Part shown: in pieces, positions 35,309-44,791 of the stretch
Layout: the number at the start of each line of letters is the position of its first letter
Numbering within the stretch: position 1 is the stretch's first letter
NCBI GenBank assembly: GCA_021827685.1
Contig: JAKAUM010000009.1
Location: forward strand, 1-45,919
Source: a bacterium
GTDB lineage: Bacteria; Patescibacteriota; Minisyncoccia; UBA6257; 2-01-FULL-56-20
DNA length: 45,919 nt
Reading direction: 5' to 3'
Translations under genes and position numbers: made by a program
The notes under the pieces: model-generated
What the model was told of the DNA's origin: nothing
Databases searched by the model: none
What the model saw: the letters and a program-made list of their open reading frames with translations, nothing else

Positions 35309-35380
35309 TGCGTCCTGGAGGGATCGGACCTCCGGCCTCTACAGTGTCATTGTAGCGCTCTACCACTGAGCTAAGGACGC
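35309..35380 (-). tRNA. tRNA-Val(GAC), atypical T-loop
   Basis: GCGTCCT-TA-GCTC..GAGC-G-CTACA ATGACAC TGTAG-..-GGAGG TCCGATC CCTCC-AGGACGC-A; no encoded CCA. Confidence 0.92.
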
Positions 35381-35394
35381 GGGAAAATGAGTTT

Positions 35395-35419
35395 GCGCGC
35401 GGCGCTCCGCGCCGCGCGC
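35395..35419. repeat. 11-bp perfect GC hairpin between tRNA-Val and the pilus-associated small gene
   Basis: GCGCGCGGCGC-TCC-GCGCCGCGCGC. Confidence 0.7.
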
Positions 35420-35438
35420 GACCAGAATATCATACGCG

Positions 35439-35660
35439 TTACTGCCCGTTATTGACAAGCCCCCGAAGGTCGAGTTGGCGCGCGCCTTGAAGGTTGAAAC
35501 CCGACTGCAAACTGCCGCTTGCCGGCGCGCTCACCGCCTGGTATACCGCGCCCGCAGCGTTGCCGATTCCCCATGCGTACGCGTAAATCACGATCCCCGT
35601 AAGCGTGAGCGCGAGTGCGGCGAGAACGATGTCCGGATGGCGGCGCAGGGTTTCCTTCAT
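35439..35660 (-). CDS. Small single-TM protein downstream of PilO-like gene
   Basis: MKETLRRHPDIVLAALALTLTGIVIYAYAWGIG..; follows the upstream gene directly. Confidence 0.6.
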   Translation of the reverse strand: MKETLRRHPDIVLAALALTLTGIVIYAYAWGIGNAAGAVYQAVSAPASGSLQSGFNLQGARQLDLRGLVNNGQ

Positions 35661-35661
35661 A

Positions 35662-36204
35662 TTATTGCGAAAATACATTGCCTTGCGCAGTCAGGCGATA
35701 GTCGGTCCCCTCGTTTACGAGGTCGAATGAGTCGATCGAGAGGAGGTATCCTTGCGCCTTCGTCTCTATGTCATCCAAAAAGGAGGTGACGTCGCTCCCC
35801 GCGCCGGTCGCGGACAGCGAAAAGCTCTGACTCCCGGGCGTATCGCCGGACGCCGCGACGTCATTGCCGGTGAACGTGACCGACACCGAAACCTTATGAC
35901 TGCCTCCCACCGTGTTAAGCCATTCGGGAAATCCTATAAGGGCGTCGTGCGTGGGAAGAAGTCCGCGCATGGCATCCATGTACGGCGCCGCTTTCGCGGC
36001 ATCGCTTTTTAGCGCGGCGAAATTGCCGAGTGCCGCATTCTGGCCGGCGATGAACCCGCGGTCGGAGATGATTGCCGCCGCCTGCCCCGAAAGATCGCCC
36101 GACAAGAATGCGAGTGTTACGACGGATGCCGCGAGCGTTCCCACGATGATCCCGCCGGACAGCCACCATTCCCTTTTCAGATTCCTTCCTCCCTCGGCGC
36201 CCAT
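35662..36204 (-). CDS. PilO-like single-TM protein (tentative)
   Basis: N-terminal TM, then coiled/alpha-beta region with LPTHDALIGFPEWLNTVGGSHKVSVSVTFTG...FLDDIETKAQGYLLSIDSFDLV. Confidence 0.6.
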   Translation of the reverse strand: MGAEGGRNLKREWWLSGGIIVGTLAASVVTLAFLSGDLSGQAAAIISDRGFIAGQNAALGNFAALKSDAAKAAPYMDAMRGLLPTHDALIGFPEWLNTVGGSHKVSVSVTFTGNDVAASGDTPGSQSFSLSATGAGSDVTSFLDDIETKAQGYLLSIDSFDLVNEGTDYRLTAQGNVFSQ

Positions 36205-36273
36205 ACGCCCATTTTAGCATATTAAAGGAGGATAAACGCCCGCTTTACTTTTCCAGGGATCCGACCGAGCATC

Positions 36274-37479
36274 ATGAAACCCAATATGGCGCGCCTCGAC
36301 GACTATCTTTATTACCATGCGCTCGCCGTGCATGCGCGGGGCGATACGGCGGCGCTCCGCAAATATCTCCGTGCGGCCCGCGGCAAGCCGGAAGAATTGA
36401 TCCGCGCCTCCTGCGGCCCATGGGAAGCGGCATACCGGCGCATTTCGTCCACGGTGACGTCCGCGAAAACATACTCTCCTCATTCTCCGGCATTGCCCTC
36501 GGCCCTCCCTGACCCGGCCGCGGAATGGGAAAAGCTTGCCCGCATCGGCGCGCGGCTCATCCCCGCAAGCGACGCTTCTTTTCCCGCGCCGCTCCGCAAT
36601 ATTCCCGGCGCGCCCTTCGGAATCTACCTCCTCGGCGCGCCGTGGCCGGCGGAAACGGCGGCTTGCGGCGGGGGCGAGGCATCCGGGCGCGGCGCGCCGG
36701 ACGGCGCCGGATCGCCGCCCGCCGCAATTGCGGTCGTCGGCACGCGCCGCGCGACCCCGGAAGGCAAAGCCGCCGCACGGCGCTTCGCGCGCGAACTCGC
36801 CCGCGCGGGATCGATCATTGTAAGCGGACTCGCCTTCGGAATAGACGCGGCGGCGCACGAAGGCGCGCTCGAAGGGGCGGGGGCGGGCGGGCGTTGTACT
36901 ACCGTTGCCGTCCTCGCAGGAGGCCTTGATAGCGTCTATCCGCGCGAGCATGCAAAACTCGCCGAACGGATCATCGCCTCGGGCGGCGCGCTCATCTCCG
37001 AATATCCGCCCGGCTCCCCTCCTTATCCCGACCGCTTCCTTGAAAGAAACCGGCTCGTAAGCGGCCTCTCCCGCGGCGTCCTCATCGTAGAAGCGCCCGC
37101 GGGATCGGGCGCCCTCGCCACCGCGCGCTTTGCGGCGGAGCAGGGCCGCGACGTTTTTGCCGTGCCCGGACCGATCACCCATCCAAACTACGAAGGGCCT
37201 CACGGGCTCATCCGTCAAGGGGCGGAGCTCGTAACGAAACCGGAGGACATCCTCGAGGCGTATGGCGCGGCGCCGGAGGCGAGAACCGTCCGCGTGATGG
37301 AAACCCTTCCGCCCGGAGAAAGGAAGGTTTTTGGAGCCCTTGCGGCGCACGGCGCGCCTGCGGATGTTGACAAAATCGCCTCGCTCGCTAAACTGGAACC
37401 CCAAATCGTGAACCGCGCGCTTTCGTTCCTTATCGCGAAGGAAATTGTCAGGGAAACGGAAGGCGGGTATACAATATAA
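36274..37479 (+). CDS. dprA: DNA-processing protein DprA
   Basis: AIAVVGTRRATPEGK, SIIVSGLAFGIDAAAHEGAL, VLAGGLDSVYPREHAKLAERI, SEYPPGSPPYPDRFLERNRLVSGLSRGVLIVEAP, C-terminal winged-helix-like region. Confidence 0.95.
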   Translation: MKPNMARLDDYLYYHALAVHARGDTAALRKYLRAARGKPEELIRASCGPWEAAYRRISSTVTSAKTYSPHSPALPSALPDPAAEWEKLARIGARLIPASDASFPAPLRNIPGAPFGIYLLGAPWPAETAACGGGEASGRGAPDGAGSPPAAIAVVGTRRATPEGKAAARRFARELARAGSIIVSGLAFGIDAAAHEGALEGAGAGGRCTTVAVLAGGLDSVYPREHAKLAERIIASGGALISEYPPGSPPYPDRFLERNRLVSGLSRGVLIVEAPAGSGALATARFAAEQGRDVFAVPGPITHPNYEGPHGLIRQGAELVTKPEDILEAYGAAPEARTVRVMETLPPGERKVFGALAAHGAPADVDKIASLAKLEPQIVNRALSFLIAKEIVRETEGGYTI

Positions 37480-37492
37480 ACACCATCGCTCC

Positions 37493-39778
37493 ATGGATCT
37501 CGTCATAGTGGAATCGCCCACGAAAGCGAAGACGATCGGCAAATTCATCGGCAGGAATTTTACCGTGGAATCATCCTACGGCCATATTCGCGACCTCCCT
37601 AAAAGCAAGCTCGGCATCGACGTGGCGGGGGAATTCGCGCCGCAGTACGTTATCCCGGCAAAGGCGAAGCCCGTCGTCGCAAACCTGAAAAAGCTCGCAC
37701 GCAAGGCGAAAAAAGTGATTCTCGCGACCGACGAAGACCGCGAAGGCGAGGCGATTGCCTGGCACCTCGTTGCGGCGCTCGATCTCCCCGAAGCAAAAAC
37801 GGAGCGCATCGCATTCCACGAGATCACGGAGTCGGCAATCCGGTCGGCGCTTGAGCGGCCGCGCGCGCTCGACACCGCGCTCGTCGACGCCCAGCAGGCG
37901 CGCCGCATCCTCGACCGGCTCGTCGGCTACGGCCTCTCCCCTTTCCTCTGGCGGAAAGTGCGCTACGGCCTCTCGGCGGGCCGCGTGCAATCAGTCGCCC
38001 TGCGGCTCGTCGTCGAGCGCGAGCGCGCGATACAGCGGTTCGAAACGCAGGAATACTGGTCCATAGAGGGAACGTTCGCGACGGGACGCGCGGGCGCAAA
38101 AACAAAAGCGAAAGCTTCCTTCCCCGCCGCGCTTGTTTCCGTAAACGGCAAATCCCTCGGCAAGATGGACGTCAAAACGGGCGAGGAGGCGCGCTCTATA
38201 ATAGAGGGCCTTCAGGGAGCCCGCTACCGCGTGGCGTCCGTTGCGACCAAAGAAGTCCGGCGCAACCCGTCGGCCCCGTTCACCACGTCCACGCTCCAGC
38301 AGGAAGCCGCGCGGAAACTCGGCTTTTCGGCAAAACAGACGATGGTCGTCGCGCAGAAGCTCTATGAAAGCGGCTTCATCACCTATATGCGCACGGACAG
38401 CGTCCACCTCGCGGAAGCGGCGCTGGCATCGGCGCGCGAGGTGATCGGGCGCGAATTCGGCGCCGCATACCAGCTCGACGCCCCGCGCCGGTACGCGACG
38501 AAAACGAAAGGCGCGCAGGAGGCGCACGAGGCCGTCCGCCCGACCGATCTCCGCGCCGCGGATGCGCGGGCGCTCGGCATCGCGGACCGCGGCGCGGCGC
38601 GGCTCTACGGCCTCATCTGGCAGAGAACCATCGCCTCGCAGATGCGCGAAGCCCTTCTCGAACAGACCGCAATCGACCTCGAAGCGGACACGCCGCGCAA
38701 GGAAGTTTTCCGCGCGAACGGGCAAGTCGTGAAATTCGACGGCTTTATCCGCGTCTACGCCGAAGGCCGCGACGAAGGAGCGAACGGAAGCGGCGCGGGC
38801 GAAATCGAAGGCGTCCTGCCCAAGCTCGCGGAAGGCGAACCGGTCGGGGCGGAGGAGATCTCCCCCGTCCAGCATTTTACGGAGCCGCCGCCGCGCTATA
38901 CGGACGCGACGCTCGTGAAGGCGCTCGAGACGGAAGGCATCGGCCGCCCGTCCACGTACGCCCCCACTTTGAGCACCATCCAAGACCGCGGATACGTGGA
39001 AAAGATCGAGAAAAAATACCACCCGACCGAAATCGGCGCCCTCGTAACGGATCTCCTCGTGGAAAACTTTCCCGACATCGTGGATCTTAAATTCACATCG
39101 CACATCGAAGAGGAGCTCGACGAGGTCGCCGAAGGAAAGATGAAGTGGACGGATGTCTGCCGCGAATTCTACGGCCCGTTCAAGAAAGAACTCGACGAAA
39201 AGGAGGCATCCGTCGAAAAGCAGGTGGAAATTTCCACTACGCCGTGCCCCCACTGCGGGAAGCCGATGATCATAAAATTCGGGCGCATGGGAAAATTCCT
39301 CGCCTGCCCGGATCCCGCGGTGAAGGTGACTCTGCCCATGCCCGAGGAAGCGGAGAAAATCCGCGAACTCGGGGAAAAGACCAAAGACGAGCGCTGTCCG
39401 CTCTGCGGAAGCCGGATGAAAGTCCGGCGCGGGCGGTTCGGCTTCTTCCTCGGCTGCGAAAATTATCCGTCCTGCAAGGGCGTCGCGAAAATCTGGGATA
39501 AAACCGGATTCAAATGCCCCGCGTGTGCGGAATCCGCCGCCCGCCACGAGAACCCCGGCGACATCGTCATGAAAAAGTCCCGCGGGCGCGGGCGCCCGTT
39601 CTACGCCTGCACGCGCTATCCCGATTGCGAATTCGTAATGAACAAGAAACCCGAATCGGCAGCGGAGCTCGCGGAAGCGTTTGAAAAATGGAAAGCAAAT
39701 CCGCCGAAGGCGAAGCGCGCGCGGCCGGGCGGCGGGGCGGCAGAGATACGGAAAGCGGGAACTCCGCGGAACGGTTAG
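37493..39778 (+). CDS. topA: DNA topoisomerase I
   Basis: MDLVIVESPTKAKTIGKFIG, ATDEDREGEAIAWHL, SAGRVQSVALRLVVERE, FITYMRTDSV, C-terminal Zn ribbons. Confidence 0.97.
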   Translation: MDLVIVESPTKAKTIGKFIGRNFTVESSYGHIRDLPKSKLGIDVAGEFAPQYVIPAKAKPVVANLKKLARKAKKVILATDEDREGEAIAWHLVAALDLPEAKTERIAFHEITESAIRSALERPRALDTALVDAQQARRILDRLVGYGLSPFLWRKVRYGLSAGRVQSVALRLVVERERAIQRFETQEYWSIEGTFATGRAGAKTKAKASFPAALVSVNGKSLGKMDVKTGEEARSIIEGLQGARYRVASVATKEVRRNPSAPFTTSTLQQEAARKLGFSAKQTMVVAQKLYESGFITYMRTDSVHLAEAALASAREVIGREFGAAYQLDAPRRYATKTKGAQEAHEAVRPTDLRAADARALGIADRGAARLYGLIWQRTIASQMREALLEQTAIDLEADTPRKEVFRANGQVVKFDGFIRVYAEGRDEGANGSGAGEIEGVLPKLAEGEPVGAEEISPVQHFTEPPPRYTDATLVKALETEGIGRPSTYAPTLSTIQDRGYVEKIEKKYHPTEIGALVTDLLVENFPDIVDLKFTSHIEEELDEVAEGKMKWTDVCREFYGPFKKELDEKEASVEKQVEISTTPCPHCGKPMIIKFGRMGKFLACPDPAVKVTLPMPEEAEKIRELGEKTKDERCPLCGSRMKVRRGRFGFFLGCENYPSCKGVAKIWDKTGFKCPACAESAARHENPGDIVMKKSRGRGRPFYACTRYPDCEFVMNKKPESAAELAEAFEKWKANPPKAKRARPGGGAAEIRKAGTPRNG

Positions 39779-39787
39779 AATAGGGCC

Positions 39788-41275
39788 ATGGCTCTCAAGG
39801 AGCTCGTCAAAAAGGATCCGCTCGGCCTCGTCGCCCGCGCGTACGCGTTCGCGGAGCTGGCGCACGGGCCGCAGAAACGCCGTTCGGGCGAGCCGTATTT
39901 CAATCACGCGAAGGCGACGGCGGAAACGCTCGCCGAATGGAAAATGGACGACGCCACGGTTGCGGCAGGGCTCCTTCACGACACGGTGGAAGATACCGGC
40001 GCGCCGCTCGAAACGGTGAGGAAAGATTTCGGCGAGGACGTCGCATTCCTCGTGGACGGCGTGACGAAGCTCGGCCACCTGAAATACCGCGGCGCGAAGG
40101 AGAAAGCGGAAAATCTGCGCAAAATGGTGCTCGCGCTCTCGCAGGACCTCCGCGTCATTTTCATCAAGCTCGCCGACCGCCTTCACAACATGCGGACGCT
40201 CGCGGCGCTCCCCCCTGAAAAACAGAAGCGCGTGGCCCTCGAAACCGACGAGATCTACGCTTCCCTTGCATACCGGCTCGGCATGCACCATCTCTCGGGC
40301 GAACTCCAGGATCTCGCCTTCCCCTATCTCCATCCCGACGAATACCGTTGGCTTCTTGCGGAAACGAGGGAGCGCTACGGCGAGCGCCTGGACTATCTTA
40401 AAAAAGTGAAGCCGCTCCTCGCGCGCGCGCTCGCCGCGCGCGGCATCCATCCCGTTGCCATCGACATCCGCGCAAAGCGCTACGCGAGCCTGTACAAGAA
40501 ACTCCTCCGCCGCGGCATGGACATTGAAAAAGTCCATGATCTCGCCGCGATGCGCGTCATCGTGAATTCCGTGGCCGGATGCTACGCGGCGCTCGGAGCG
40601 GTCCATGAAGCATGGCCTCCGGTGCCCGGCCGCATAAAGGATTACATCGCAGTCCCGAAGCCGAACGGCTACCGCAGCCTGCACACGACGGTCCTCGGAC
40701 CCGGCCATAAGACGGTTGAAATACAGATCAAGACGCAGGAAATGGCCGAGGAGAACGAACACGGCGTCGCCGCGCACTGGCTCTATGATCGGAGGCGCAG
40801 CGGCGAACCCGTCGCCTACCGCGGCAGGCGGCTTGCGAAGGAGCTCGCATGGGTGCAGCAGCTCGCCGCGTGGCAGGAAAAGTTCGCCGAGCGCGAAGAG
40901 CATCCGGAAGAATTCCTTGAAGCGATGAAGAAGAACTTTTTCGCCGACCGCATCTTCGCCGTGACTCCCCGCGGCGATGCGATCGACCTTCCGCTCGGCG
41001 CCACGCCGATCGATTTTGCCTATCACATCCATACGGACGTCGGCAACGGCGCCGTAGGCGCGAAAGTGAACGGCGCGATCGCGACCCTGGACCACAAACT
41101 GAAATCCGGCGACGTCGTGGAAATCCTCGTGCAAAAAGGGAAGAAGCCCTCCGACGGCTGGCTCAGGTTCGTCGCGACTTCGATTGCGCGCGACCATATT
41201 AAAGCCGCCCTCAAAAAGAAAACGCTCTTCGCCCGCATGGCGGGCGCCGCAGCGAAGAAGGTAAGGCGCGGATAG
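39788..41275 (+). CDS. RelA/SpoT-family (p)ppGpp synthetase/hydrolase with TGS domain, C-terminally truncated
   Basis: AGLLHDTVEDT, KLADRLHNMRTL, RIKDYIAVPKPNGYRSLHTTV, TGS VTPRGDAIDLPLGATPIDFAYHIHTDVG; ends soon after TGS. Confidence 0.94.
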   Translation: MALKELVKKDPLGLVARAYAFAELAHGPQKRRSGEPYFNHAKATAETLAEWKMDDATVAAGLLHDTVEDTGAPLETVRKDFGEDVAFLVDGVTKLGHLKYRGAKEKAENLRKMVLALSQDLRVIFIKLADRLHNMRTLAALPPEKQKRVALETDEIYASLAYRLGMHHLSGELQDLAFPYLHPDEYRWLLAETRERYGERLDYLKKVKPLLARALAARGIHPVAIDIRAKRYASLYKKLLRRGMDIEKVHDLAAMRVIVNSVAGCYAALGAVHEAWPPVPGRIKDYIAVPKPNGYRSLHTTVLGPGHKTVEIQIKTQEMAEENEHGVAAHWLYDRRRSGEPVAYRGRRLAKELAWVQQLAAWQEKFAEREEHPEEFLEAMKKNFFADRIFAVTPRGDAIDLPLGATPIDFAYHIHTDVGNGAVGAKVNGAIATLDHKLKSGDVVEILVQKGKKPSDGWLRFVATSIARDHIKAALKKKTLFARMAGAAAKKVRRG

Positions 41276-41327
41276 AAGCGGCGCCTTTCAGCCCGTACGA
41301 GGCACCGCTCTTCTTCCCTGCCGCGCC

Positions 41328-42572
41328 CTATTCCTTGCCGAGCCGCCGCATGATATTTTCCAGCTCTTCCTTGGAGTAGAAAGTGATCGTAATGGATCCC
41401 TTTGCGGCGCCCTGATGGATTTCCACGGGCGCGCCGAGATCGGACGAAAGCGATTCCTTGAGCGCCGCAAGCTCGGGCGGCAGCGGCGTTTCCGCGCTTT
41501 TCGGCGGCCGCCCGCGCCGGTGTACGCTCCCCGCATGCATCCCGCCGCCGCCCGCGGCGTACGCCGCGCTTCCCGCCGCCGCCGTGCCGCCGCCCGCGCC
41601 CGCCGCGGCGCGGGCGGCGGCTTCCGCTCTTTCCCGCGCCTCGCGTATCGTAAGATGCCGCTCCATAATGTCGCGGAAAAGCTGTTCCCGCGCCGACGGG
41701 TCGGAGATCGCGAGCAGGAGCCGCGCGTGGCTCTCGGAAAGCGCCCCTTTTTCCACCTCGTCCCTCATGGATTCCGGAAGGTCAAGAAGCCGCACGGCGT
41801 TCGCCACCGACTCGCGCGACTTGCCGAGCTTCGCCGCAATCTCGCGCTGGGTCATCCGGAACTCCTCCTGAAGGCGCTGGAACGCCCGCGCCGTCTCGAT
41901 CGGGTTCAAGTTCTCGCGCTGGATGTTCTCGATGACGGCGAGCTCCAGCTTCTCCCGGGCAAGATCCACGTTCCGCACGATGGCAGGCACCGAGGCGAGC
42001 CCGAGCAGTTTTGCGGCGAGCAGGCGCCGCTCGCCGGCGATGAGCTGATATTCCACCGCGACCCCCGTCGGCGTCTCCTTCTCTATTTTTGAAACCACGA
42101 GCGGCTGGAGGAAGCCGAACTCGCGGATGGAATTCGCAAGGTCGCGGAGCGCCGCTTCGTCGAAATGCCGCCGGGGCTGGTCGGGGTTCGGCTTGATCCT
42201 CTCCGGCTCGATCTGGAAAACCGACTCCGGCCGCGGCGCGGGCATCGCGGACGCCGCAGGCATCGCGGACGCCGCGGCGGGAAGCTCCGGTTCTTGCGCG
42301 GGCGCGGGAAGCTCCGGCTCCGCGGGTTTCACTGGTAAAAATTGCTCCTTCGGCTCCGCGGGCAGGAACGGCTCCGCGGGCTCCGTGGGTTCCATAGATC
42401 CCGCCGGCGAAATCGGAGGCCGTAACGGAGACAACGCCGGCTCGGCCCGCGGCGGCGACGTCCCCGCCGCCGGCATTCCCGCCGCCGCGACGCCGCCCTG
42501 CCCGGCGGCGCCGTTTCCTCCGTTGCCGCTTCCTTTCTGCGGTATCAGCGATTCAAGTCCTTTGCCAAGCAT
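41328..42572 (-). CDS. parB: Chromosome-partitioning protein ParB
   Basis: MLGKGLESLIP N-terminus; QPRRHFDEAALRDLANSIREFGFLQPLVV, IAGERRLLAAKLLG, MTQREIAAKLGKSRESVANAVRLLDLPE; Pro/Ala/Glu-rich linker. Confidence 0.95.
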   Translation of the reverse strand: MLGKGLESLIPQKGSGNGGNGAAGQGGVAAAGMPAAGTSPPRAEPALSPLRPPISPAGSMEPTEPAEPFLPAEPKEQFLPVKPAEPELPAPAQEPELPAAASAMPAASAMPAPRPESVFQIEPERIKPNPDQPRRHFDEAALRDLANSIREFGFLQPLVVSKIEKETPTGVAVEYQLIAGERRLLAAKLLGLASVPAIVRNVDLAREKLELAVIENIQRENLNPIETARAFQRLQEEFRMTQREIAAKLGKSRESVANAVRLLDLPESMRDEVEKGALSESHARLLLAISDPSAREQLFRDIMERHLTIREARERAEAAARAAAGAGGGTAAAGSAAYAAGGGGMHAGSVHRRGRPPKSAETPLPPELAALKESLSSDLGAPVEIHQGAAKGSITITFYSKEELENIMRRLGKE

Positions 42573-42587
42573 GGTCAGATAAAAATG

Positions 42588-43418
42588 TTAGATATTAAAA
42601 TCACCGAAGCGGGCGCTCGCGACCGCGCCTGCGGCGGCCTCGCGCTCTTCCGCAAGCATCCGCTCGCCGGCAATCACTTCGTCCGCAAACGCCCGGTATG
42701 CCGAAGCGCCCGGCGAATCGGGGCGGTAGAGCATGACGGGCTTCGAAAAACTCGGCGCCTCCGCGAGCGCCACCGAGCGCGGGATCGCGACCGAAAATAC
42801 GTGGTGCGGGAAATGCGTCCGGATGTTCCTCTCCACCTCGCGGCCGAAGCGCTCGCGCTTGTCGAGCATTGTGACGAGCGCGCCCGCGACGCGGATCGGA
42901 TGGCGCAGGTTCGCGCGGATAAGATCCAGCGTTTCCAAAAGCTGGCCGATGCCCTCCAAACTGTAGTATTCGGCCTGGACCGGAATGATCACCTCGTCCG
43001 CCGCCATGAGTCCGTTCACGGTGAGCAGGTTCAAGCTCGGCGGCAAGTCGAGCAGAATATAATCGTATTCGTGCCGCAGGCGGTTCACGAACTTGCGCAG
43101 AAAATATTCCCGCTCCGGCGCATCCACGAGCTCCACGAGCGCGCCCGCGAGATGCGGAGCCGCAGGAACAAGATGGTAGTTATAAATGAGAGTCGGCTTT
43201 ACGATCTCCGCGTGCGGCGCGGCGCCGATGATGCCGTGATAAACCGTTTTTTCGCTCTTCGTGCCCCAGCCGAGCGCCGAGCTCGCGTTCGCCTGAGGAT
43301 CGAAATCGACGAGCAGGACCCGTCTCCCCGCGGCGGCGAGATAAGCCCCCAAATTCACGGAGGTCGTCGTCTTGCCGACGCCCCCTTTCTGGTTCGAAAC
43401 CGCAATAACACGCGCCAT
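42588..43418 (-). CDS. parA: ParA/Soj family ATPase
   Basis: MARVIAVSNQKGGVGKTTTSVNLGAYLA, VLLVDFDPQANAS, YDYILLDLPPSLNLLTVNGL. Confidence 0.96.
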   Translation of the reverse strand: MARVIAVSNQKGGVGKTTTSVNLGAYLAAAGRRVLLVDFDPQANASSALGWGTKSEKTVYHGIIGAAPHAEIVKPTLIYNYHLVPAAPHLAGALVELVDAPEREYFLRKFVNRLRHEYDYILLDLPPSLNLLTVNGLMAADEVIIPVQAEYYSLEGIGQLLETLDLIRANLRHPIRVAGALVTMLDKRERFGREVERNIRTHFPHHVFSVAIPRSVALAEAPSFSKPVMLYRPDSPGASAYRAFADEVIAGERMLAEEREAAAGAVASARFGDFNI

Positions 43419-43464
43419 ATTGCCTTGATTTTAGCGCGGTTCGTGCGTATTATCAACGCGGAAG

Positions 43465-43547
43465 CCCAGGTGGCGAAATTGGTACACGCACAAAACTCAA
43501 AATTTTGCGGCCGCAAGGCCATGTGGGTTCGAGTCCCACCCTGGGCA
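43465..43547 (+). tRNA. tRNA-Leu(CAA)
   Basis: GCCCAGG..CAAAA CTCAAAA TTTTG, long variable arm, GTGGG TTCGAGT CCCAC-CCTGGGC-A; no encoded CCA. Confidence 0.94.
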
Positions 43548-43748
43548 CAAGAGCAGAGGCCAAGTCCTCTCCGGAAAAATTCCGACCCCCGACGATACTC
43601 CCGATCGGGCGTGTTCAGCCCCCTCCGACACTCGTACTATATCGGCCACAATGTTGCTCGCGTCTTCGGAGGCTTCACCTCGTCCGGCGTATGCCGAAAT
43701 TCCTCCCCGCAAAAACAACTCATGGCCGCATGGCCGGGAGTTGATCGC

Positions 43749-44720
43749 CTAAGTGGTTATGTATTTCTTTTTCAGATAGACGTATAAATAGCCCACCCCG
43801 ATAAGCATTAGGCCGGCAAGCACGAGGGCGAATGGCCATCCTAAGCCGCTCGTGAAATACTCCCCGGTAATTTTCAGGATGTAAATCATAAGGAAGAGAG
43901 AGCCAAATGTGAGGAAAGATTTACTCTTAAGATTGACGCTTGCAAAAAGCGTTCCAAGGACAAGGATGGGGAAAATCAATTCCCAGAAAGAGTTTTGACT
44001 CGGTGAATATCCGCCAAGAGAAAACGCAGCGCCCAACAATCCCAGAATGCCGAATCCGTAAAGAAAGCCGGACATCGCAGCTCGCTCTCCCTTGGCGAAT
44101 GCATAACCAATAAGTATGTAGCTTAACCCAATAAGCAAGGTTCGATATTCAAAAAAGCTCCAGCTGAACATAGGATTCACCGTCGTAAGAAAGTCTGTCA
44201 GCGAAAAGAAAAACCACGTCCCGAAAAGAATACTGAAAAGGATAAAAATATTTTTACGAAATGCGGCGTAAGAGAGGAGAAACGCGCCAAGACAGATTCC
44301 GGAGATGAGGCTTCTCGCCATGGCACTACCCATATCCAATCCCATATTGTCGAAAATAACATATAGTCCCATGGGTAATACCAACGCGGAAATCAGATAG
44401 AACGCCGAGCCGACACCCTCCAGCTTTTTGTCCCTGCTGAATAATAGACCGACGACATATGCGGCGAGAGAAGCACCCAACGTCACGAGAACCCTCGTGA
44501 AGAAATTAAGCGTTGACCAGTTCTGCCAAACGAGAATATTTATACCAAGAAAGACGATCGCTCCGCCGATATAGTAAAGAATCTCGGCAATACCTAATTT
44601 TTTTACTAAAACCATATCGCCCTTCGATTCTTCGTCGTAAGCATTCAATACTTCTTCCCGCGTAAGAACTTTCTGAGAAGCTAAACTTTTTATATACTGC
44701 ACGGCTTCTTGTTTTTCCAT
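43749..44720 (-). CDS. DUF2157-like multi-pass membrane protein
   Basis: 323 aa, about 9 hydrophobic segments, N-terminal soluble segment; AT-rich relative to its surroundings. Confidence 0.75.
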   Translation of the reverse strand: MEKQEAVQYIKSLASQKVLTREEVLNAYDEESKGDMVLVKKLGIAEILYYIGGAIVFLGINILVWQNWSTLNFFTRVLVTLGASLAAYVVGLLFSRDKKLEGVGSAFYLISALVLPMGLYVIFDNMGLDMGSAMARSLISGICLGAFLLSYAAFRKNIFILFSILFGTWFFFSLTDFLTTVNPMFSWSFFEYRTLLIGLSYILIGYAFAKGERAAMSGFLYGFGILGLLGAAFSLGGYSPSQNSFWELIFPILVLGTLFASVNLKSKSFLTFGSLFLMIYILKITGEYFTSGLGWPFALVLAGLMLIGVGYLYVYLKKKYITT

Positions 44721-44791
44721 TTTAGTTTTTTATCCAACCTAGGAAGGTGAGATTATAATAGCTTCCCACGGTTTGGACGTTTATTTTTTGT

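Noticed and set aside
35169-35366. Minus ORF ...ACSSVVEHFTDNEKAAGSIPATRTGE and plus ORF ending ...RRCAWQGSNLRPFHYQ
   Set aside because: Translation of tRNA-Ile/tRNA-Val genes; recurrent annotation artefact.
36226-36231. Strong Shine-Dalgarno-like AGGAGG upstream of dprA
   Set aside because: No ATG/GTG/TTG at suitable spacing; the next in-frame ATG is over 40 nt downstream, so probably coincidental.
37991-41197. 1068-aa minus-strand ORF antisense to topA and rel
   Set aside because: Long antisense ORFs are expected in GC-rich CDSs; the plus-strand genes have unmistakable family motifs and the antisense translation is low-complexity Arg/Ala/Phe-rich without recognisable domains.
43497-43718. 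Minus ORF ending ...CPGWDSNPHGLAAAKF
   Set aside because: Antisense of the tRNA-Leu; translated tRNA complements give this well-known spurious peptide type.
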